Positions 7,632-10,455 of a DNA stretch of 10,455 nt are shown here, one piece after another. Made by a program: the position numbers and the translations under genes. The stretch's first letter is position 1; each line of letters starts with the position of its first letter. The notes under the pieces are model-generated. The model was not told the origin of the DNA, did no database searches, and saw nothing but the letters and a program-made list of their open reading frames with translations. The DNA comes from Burkholderia gladioli (GTDB lineage: Bacteria > Pseudomonadota > Gammaproteobacteria > Burkholderiales > Burkholderiaceae), in NCBI GenBank assembly GCA_009914575.1, contig WNEB01000037.1, positions 1-10,455 on the forward strand, read 5' to 3'.

Positions 7632-8624
7632 ATGTCATCCGACGCCCCGCTGCGCATCGCGATCACCACCGGCGAGCCGGCCGGCGTCGGCCCCGAGTTG
7701 TGCGCGCGCGCGCTGACGGAAGCGGCTACCCGCTGGCCCGATGCGCGTTTCGCAGTGTTGTGCGATGCGGCGCTGTTCGCCGAGCGCGCGCAGGCCGCCG
7801 GCGTCGATCCGGCGGTGCTCGGCATCGGCGGGGGCGTCGAGATCGTGCATCGGTCGCTGGCCGCGCCGTCGCAGGCCGGCCGGCTCGATGCGGCCAACGG
7901 CCTGTACGTGCTCGGCCTGCTCGACGCCGCGATCGATGGCGCCACGGCCGGCGATTACGACGCGATCGTTACCGCGCCGCTGCAGAAAAGCACCATCAAC
8001 GATGCCGGCGTGCCGTTCACCGGCCACACCGAATACCTGGCCGAACGCACCGGCACCGCGCGCGTCGTCATGATGCTGGCGGGCACCGGCGAGCGACCGC
8101 TGCGCGTCGCGCTGGCCACCACGCACCTGCCGCTCAAGGATGTTTCGGCCGCGCTGACGATCGACGGGCTGGTCGACACGCTGGCCATCGTCGATCGCGA
8201 CCTGCGCCGCCATTTCGGCCTGGCCGCGCCGCGCATCCTCGTGACCGGCCTGAACCCGCACGCGGGCGAGAACGGCTATCTGGGCCGCGAGGAAATCGAC
8301 ACGATCTCGCCGGCGCTCGCGCAGGCCCAGGCGCGCGGCATCGATGCGCGCGGCCCGTATCCGACCGACACGCTGTTCCAGCCACGCCATCGCGAACAAG
8401 CCGATTGCGTGCTCGCGATGTTTCATGACCAGGGCCTGCCGGTTCTCAAGTTCGCGACGTTCGGCGAGGGCATCAACGTCACGCTCGGCCTGCCGATCGT
8501 GCGGACCTCGGTCGATCACGGCACCGCGCTCGATCTGGCCGGCACGGGCCGCGCCGATTGCGGCAGCCTGATCGCCGCGCTCGATACCGCCGTGGCGATG
8601 GCGCGTCACCGTCGCGCCGGCTGA
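7632..8624 (+). CDS. pdxA: 4-hydroxythreonine-4-phosphate dehydrogenase PdxA
   Basis: This 330-residue cytoplasmic enzyme oxidises 4-phosphooxy-L-threonine with NAD+. The product decarboxylates to 3-amino-2-oxopropyl phosphate, the substrate of PdxJ in pyridoxal 5'-phosphate synthesis. Sequence evidence is [12 protein letters not shown] at 11-22, the substrate-binding [11 protein letters not shown] at 131-141, and the three metal-ligand histidines His165 (ATTHLPLKD), His210 ([10 protein letters not shown]) and His265 ([11 protein letters not shown]). These match the E. coli ligands H166, H211 and H266 almost exactly in position. The C-terminal [20 protein letters not shown] is standard. The length matches the family. 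The gene starts 11 bp after the surA stop without a strong Shine-Dalgarno, which suggests cotranscription with surA and lptD, the usual arrangement. Confidence 0.96.
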   Translation: MSSDAPLRIAITTGEPAGVGPELCARALTEAATRWPDARFAVLCDAALFAERAQAAGVDPAVLGIGGGVEIVHRSLAAPSQAGRLDAANGLYVLGLLDAAIDGATAGDYDAIVTAPLQKSTINDAGVPFTGHTEYLAERTGTARVVMMLAGTGERPLRVALATTHLPLKDVSAALTIDGLVDTLAIVDRDLRRHFGLAAPRILVTGLNPHAGENGYLGREEIDTISPALAQAQARGIDARGPYPTDTLFQPRHREQADCVLAMFHDQGLPVLKFATFGEGINVTLGLPIVRTSVDHGTALDLAGTGRADCGSLIAALDTAVAMARHRRAG

Positions 8625-8661
8625 AGCGGCCGACGCACTTTTTTCGTTTTTTTCGTTTTCG
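8603..8661 (+). promoter_or_regulatory. Hairpin plus T-rich leader between pdxA and rsmA
   Basis: GCGTC (8603-8607) can pair with GACGC (8632-8636), enclosing an inner GCCG/CGGC stem (8616-8619 with 8627-8630). This is followed by AC and then T6-CG-T7-CG-T4-CG (8639-8661), which runs straight into the rsmA ATG. The arrangement resembles an intrinsic terminator ending pdxA, but the same U-rich tract is the whole 5' leader of rsmA and contains no Shine-Dalgarno. It may attenuate transcription or act as an S1-type translation initiation leader. Confidence 0.45.
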
Positions 8662-9483
8662 ATGTCTAACAGCAGACAGCACCAGGGACACTTCGCGCGC
8701 AAGCGCTTCGGGCAGAACTTTCTCGTCGATGAGGGCGTGATCGATTCGATCGTCGGGACGATTCGTCCCGTGCGAGGCGAGCGCATGGTCGAAATCGGGC
8801 CGGGCCTCGGCGCGCTCACGAGCCCCGTGATCGGGCGCCTCGCCACGCCCGAATCGCCGCTGCACGCGGTCGAGCTCGACCGCGACCTGATCTGTCGCCT
8901 CAAGCAGCGCTTCGGCGATCTGCTCGAACTGCATGCCGGCGATGCGCTCGCGTTCGACTTCGGCGAACTGGCGCTGCCCGGCGACAAGCCCACGCTGCGC
9001 GTGATCGGCAACCTGCCGTACAACATCTCCAGCCCGCTGATGTTCCATCTGATGACGTTCGCCGAGCGTGTCGTCGACCAGCATTTCATGCTGCAGAACG
9101 AGGTGGTGGAGCGCATGGTGGCGGAGCCGGGCTCGAAGGCGTTCAGCCGGCTGTCCGTGATGCTGCAGTACCGCTACGTGATGGACAAGATGCTCGACGT
9201 GCCGCCCGAATCGTTCCAGCCGCCGCCCAAGGTGGATTCGGCGATCGTGCGGATGATTCCGTATGCGCCGCACGAGCTTGCGCCGGTCGACGTCGAGGTG
9301 CTCGGCGAGGTGGTCACGGCCGCGTTCTCGCAGCGCCGCAAGATGCTGCGCAACACGCTGGGCGCTTATCGCGACACGGTGGATTTCGAGTCGCTCGGCT
9401 TCGATCTGGCGCGCCGCGCCGAGGATGTCGGCGTGGACGAATACGTCGGGCTGGCGCAACGGGTGGCGGTCGCGCGCGCATAA
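8662..9483 (+). CDS. rsmA: 16S rRNA (A1518/A1519-N6)-dimethyltransferase RsmA/KsgA
   Basis: This 273-residue S-adenosylmethionine-dependent enzyme dimethylates the two adjacent adenines in the 3'-terminal helix of 16S rRNA during late 30S assembly. The motifs are in order: [10 protein letters not shown] at 14-23, motif [11 protein letters not shown] at 44-53 (SAM glycine loop), acidic VELDRDL at 70-76, catalytic motif [12 protein letters not shown] at 117-126, [12 protein letters not shown] at 185-196, and the C-terminal [11 protein letters not shown] at 221-231. Length and architecture are normal and the frame is intact. The start is supported by the conserved RKRFGQNFL distance and by the absence of other in-frame starts nearby. 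It is the last gene of the lptD-surA-pdxA-rsmA run; 37 bp separate it from pdxA. The unusual T-rich leader may give it separate control. Confidence 0.96.
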   Translation: MSNSRQHQGHFARKRFGQNFLVDEGVIDSIVGTIRPVRGERMVEIGPGLGALTSPVIGRLATPESPLHAVELDRDLICRLKQRFGDLLELHAGDALAFDFGELALPGDKPTLRVIGNLPYNISSPLMFHLMTFAERVVDQHFMLQNEVVERMVAEPGSKAFSRLSVMLQYRYVMDKMLDVPPESFQPPPKVDSAIVRMIPYAPHELAPVDVEVLGEVVTAAFSQRRKMLRNTLGAYRDTVDFESLGFDLARRAEDVGVDEYVGLAQRVAVARA

Positions 9484-9591
9484 CGCGGCGCGAGCCCGCA
9501 TCGGGCGTTCGCGGCGCGCCCGGCGAACATCGGCCAGGTCTGGTAAATTCGACCGTTCTCAAAAGATTGTTCCCCACGGCCCCCCGCGTCA
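9484..9591. other. Spacer after rsmA with two small hairpins
   Basis: There is no gene here. GCCCG-CAT-CGGGC (9494-9506) and GTTCGC/GCGAAC (9507-9512 with 9523-9528) are two consecutive small stem-loops, but no T-run follows, so termination is uncertain. An AT-richer patch (GGTAAATTCG at 9542-9551, then CAAAAGATTG) could be the remains of a promoter for the gene that followed rsmA before the IS3 element arrived. Confidence 0.4.
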
Positions 9592-9629
9592 GAATAGTTG
9601 GCGCCCGGATAGGATCTGGAAATCCGGGG
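9592..9629 (+). repeat. 38-bp IS-end repeat, right copy, inverted relative to 157-194
   Basis: This stretch begins GAATAGTTGGCGCCCGGATA and ends AATCCGGGG. It lies 18 bp upstream of the probable start of an IS3-type orfA, the position expected for the left terminal repeat plus promoter of such an element. Homology with the left copy stops at 9630, and the bases immediately outside the two copies differ. Confidence 0.7.
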
Positions 9630-9793
9630 GGGCTATGAGGACGAGAAGTGGCAAAGTACAGACAGGCATTCAAGGACAAGGTGGTTGCAAGGTGGTTGCA
9701 AGGTTGTTGCCGCCGGAGAGCGCGCCAGTTGAAGATGTCGCGCAGGAAACACGTGTGAGCGTAAGGACGCTGGAGCGAGCGGTGGCGCAGTGA

Positions 9794-9835
9794 GTCGCTG
9801 CCCAGCCCCGCCCGCGAGCGGGGCTGGGCAGCGAC
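9794..9835. repeat. Perfect 18-bp inverted repeat inside orfA
   Basis: GTCGCTGCCCAGCCCCGC (9794-9811), loop CCGCGA, GCGGGGCTGGGCAGCGAC (9818-9835). The arms are exact complements. In the reconstructed frame the region encodes ESLPSPARERGWAATS, between the helix-turn-helix and the TTAALDEAS block, so it is part of the orfA coding sequence. It could act as a transcription terminator or translation block inside the element, or be a recent palindromic insertion. Confidence 0.7.
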
Positions 9836-10095
9836 ATCGCGACTGGACGCGGTGCTCACCACCGCCGCGCTGGACGAGGCATCGCGCAACGCCTGGTGTC
9901 GCGAGAACGGCGTGTATCCGCAGGAGCTTGCCGCGCATGGCGGGAAGCGGCCACGCAGGCGCTGGCAGACCCGGAAGACGTGCGCGCCACGCCGAAGCAA
10001 ACGAAAGCGGATCGCCGCCGGATCAAGGAGCTCGAACGGGAGGTTCGACGCAAGGACAAAGCGCTCGCCGAGACGACAGCGTTGCTGGTGCTGTC

Positions 10096-10102
10096 AAAAA
10101 AC
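10096..10102 (+). promoter_or_regulatory. Candidate IS3 slippery frameshift site (A-AAA-AAC)
   Basis: A run of six A followed by C, in the phase A AAA AAC relative to the upstream orfA frame, sits 32 bp before the orfB ATG. IS3 elements use -1 slippage on such A-runs to make the OrfAB fusion transposase. With a seventh A, as the conserved SKKLEAIF ending suggests, -1 slippage would lead straight into the orfB frame via KTRGDLPQGRGRMIGLEDR, which is open. In the present A6 form it leads instead to the orfA stop. Confidence 0.5.
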
Positions 10103-10133
10103 TCGAGGCGATCTTCCCCAAGGGCGAGGACGC

Positions 10134-10455
10134 ATGATCGGACTGGAAGATCGCCAGATGACTGCCCGAAACATAGAAGCGGCTCATGAGGCTGGTGCGC
10201 GCCTGCGTCTGGCTTGTGCGAGACCGCCGGCATTGACGTACGTACCCTGCAACGTTGGAAGGCCCAGGATGGGCTGCAAACGGGCGATCGTCGACCGCAG
10301 GCTGTTCATCCCGAGCCAGCGCACGCGTTGACCGAGCAGGAGCGTCAGGCCGTGCTCGCGGTCGCCAACGAACCGCGCTTTGCCGGTATGCCGCCCGCGC
10401 GAATCGTGCCGGCGCTGGCCGACGAAGGCGTCTACCTGGCGAGCGAATCGACCTT
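10134..10455 (+). pseudogene. IS3-family transposase orfB, partial and frameshifted
   Basis: This is the N-terminal part of the IS3 OrfB integrase-type transposase. It starts at an ATG overlapping the orfA stop: MIGLEDRQMTARNIEAAHEA, then GARLRLAC. The frame then shifts at a duplicated TG (10215-10218). Removing it restores ETAGIDVRTLQRWKAQDGL, then ALTEQERQAVLAVANEPRFA and PPARIVPALADEGVYLASES, which runs off the window edge. Together these blocks match the helix-turn-helix and 'HTH_21-like' start of OrfB in this IS3 subgroup; the catalytic DDE residues would follow further right. Because of the frameshift the product as written stops early. Confidence 0.82.

Larger units (their letters stand above)
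9648..10137 (+). pseudogene. IS3-family transposase orfA, multiply frameshifted
   Basis: orfA encodes the DNA-binding, leucine-zipper half of an IS3 transposase. The likely start is GTG 9648 (VAKYRQAFKDKVVA) with AGGA at 9638-9641. Reading across the breaks recovers an ordinary protein: a helix-turn-helix region (RLLPPESAPVEDVAQETR, then VSVRTLERWRSE), TTAALDEASRNAWCRENGVY, PEDVRATPKQTKADRRRIKE, and LEREVRRKDKALAE ending LVLSKKLEAIFPKGEDA. The breaks are an 11-bp tandem duplication (9681-9691/9692-9702), a 4-bp AGCG duplication (9774-9777/9778-9781), a GC duplication (9933-9936) and one A missing from the run at 10096-10101. The first break alone gives an early stop, so the gene is dead. The charged segment near 10012-10077 is the expected coiled-coil zipper. 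Confidence 0.85.
9592..10455 (+). mobile_element. IS3-family insertion sequence, degenerate 5' part
   Basis: The stretch from the 38-bp end repeat to the window edge contains orfA and the beginning of orfB in the overlapping arrangement typical of IS3 elements (orfB ATG inside ATGA, at 10134-10137). Both frames are interrupted by small indels, so this copy cannot make its own transposase without repair. The DDE catalytic part of orfB and the right end lie beyond the window. The exact outer boundary is uncertain within a few bases, and I found no target duplication. Confidence 0.8.

Noticed and set aside
6190..7638. Long minus-strand open frame (482 codons) over surA
   Set aside because: It is antisense to an unmistakable surA with signal peptide and two parvulin domains. 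Its translation is rich in Arg, His, Leu and Ala as expected of a GC-rich shadow frame and has no recognisable motif.
7635..9501. Minus-strand open frames over pdxA and rsmA
   Set aside because: They are shadows of two intact conserved enzymes; their translations show no motif.
9314..10000. Minus-strand open frame of 228 codons across the rsmA end and the IS3 remnant
   Set aside because: It is antisense to the rsmA C terminus and to orfA; the translation has no motif and is Arg/Pro-rich.
1..10455. tRNA, rRNA, CRISPR array, toxin-antitoxin or defence system
   Set aside because: I looked for these and saw no cloverleaf, no regularly spaced repeats and no matching protein motifs.

Overview
The window reads as a piece of a GC-rich betaproteobacterial chromosome, most likely Burkholderia sensu lato. 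I infer this from the protein sequences, the strong G/C bias at third codon positions, and the gene order amgK-murU / lptD-surA-pdxA-rsmA. That order is a conserved housekeeping block known from Pseudomonas and Burkholderia. No database search was possible, so the genus is an inference. Insertion-sequence debris on both sides and a broken transporter gene suggest an IS-rich strain or one undergoing gene decay.

Layout. Positions 1-408 are mobile-element debris: a fragment of a mutator/IS256-type transposase (minus strand), a 38-bp sequence that recurs inverted at 9592-9629, and a ~214-bp element with terminal inverted repeats that looks like a non-autonomous (MITE-like) relative of an IS. This debris abuts an Atm1-type ABC exporter gene (409-1774, plus) that has lost its 5' part and carries a frameshift near 611-616, so it is a pseudogene. 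Convergent to it is the minus-strand pair amgK (2551-3603) and murU (1779-2516). A 242-bp divergent intergenic region follows, with a TATAAT box and GC-rich hairpins, and then the plus-strand run lptD (3846-6206), surA (6265-7620), pdxA (7632-8624) and rsmA (8662-9483). From about 9592 to the window end lies the 5' part of an IS3-family element whose orfA and orfB are broken by several small indels.

How the genes fit together. AmgK and MurU are successive enzymes that recycle N-acetylmuramate into UDP-MurNAc for peptidoglycan. LptD is the outer-membrane LPS translocon and SurA is the periplasmic chaperone for outer-membrane proteins including LptD. The left half of the block is therefore about building the envelope. 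PdxA (pyridoxal phosphate synthesis) and RsmA/KsgA (16S rRNA dimethylation) are the usual downstream partners. All six housekeeping genes look intact; decay is confined to the ABC exporter and the mobile elements.

I found no convincing novel biological system. The points most worth checking are the nested mobile-element ends at the left, the inverted 38-bp IS-end pair bracketing the whole housekeeping block, the repeat-associated indels in the IS3 remnant, and the alternative RNA structures in the lptD and rsmA leaders.
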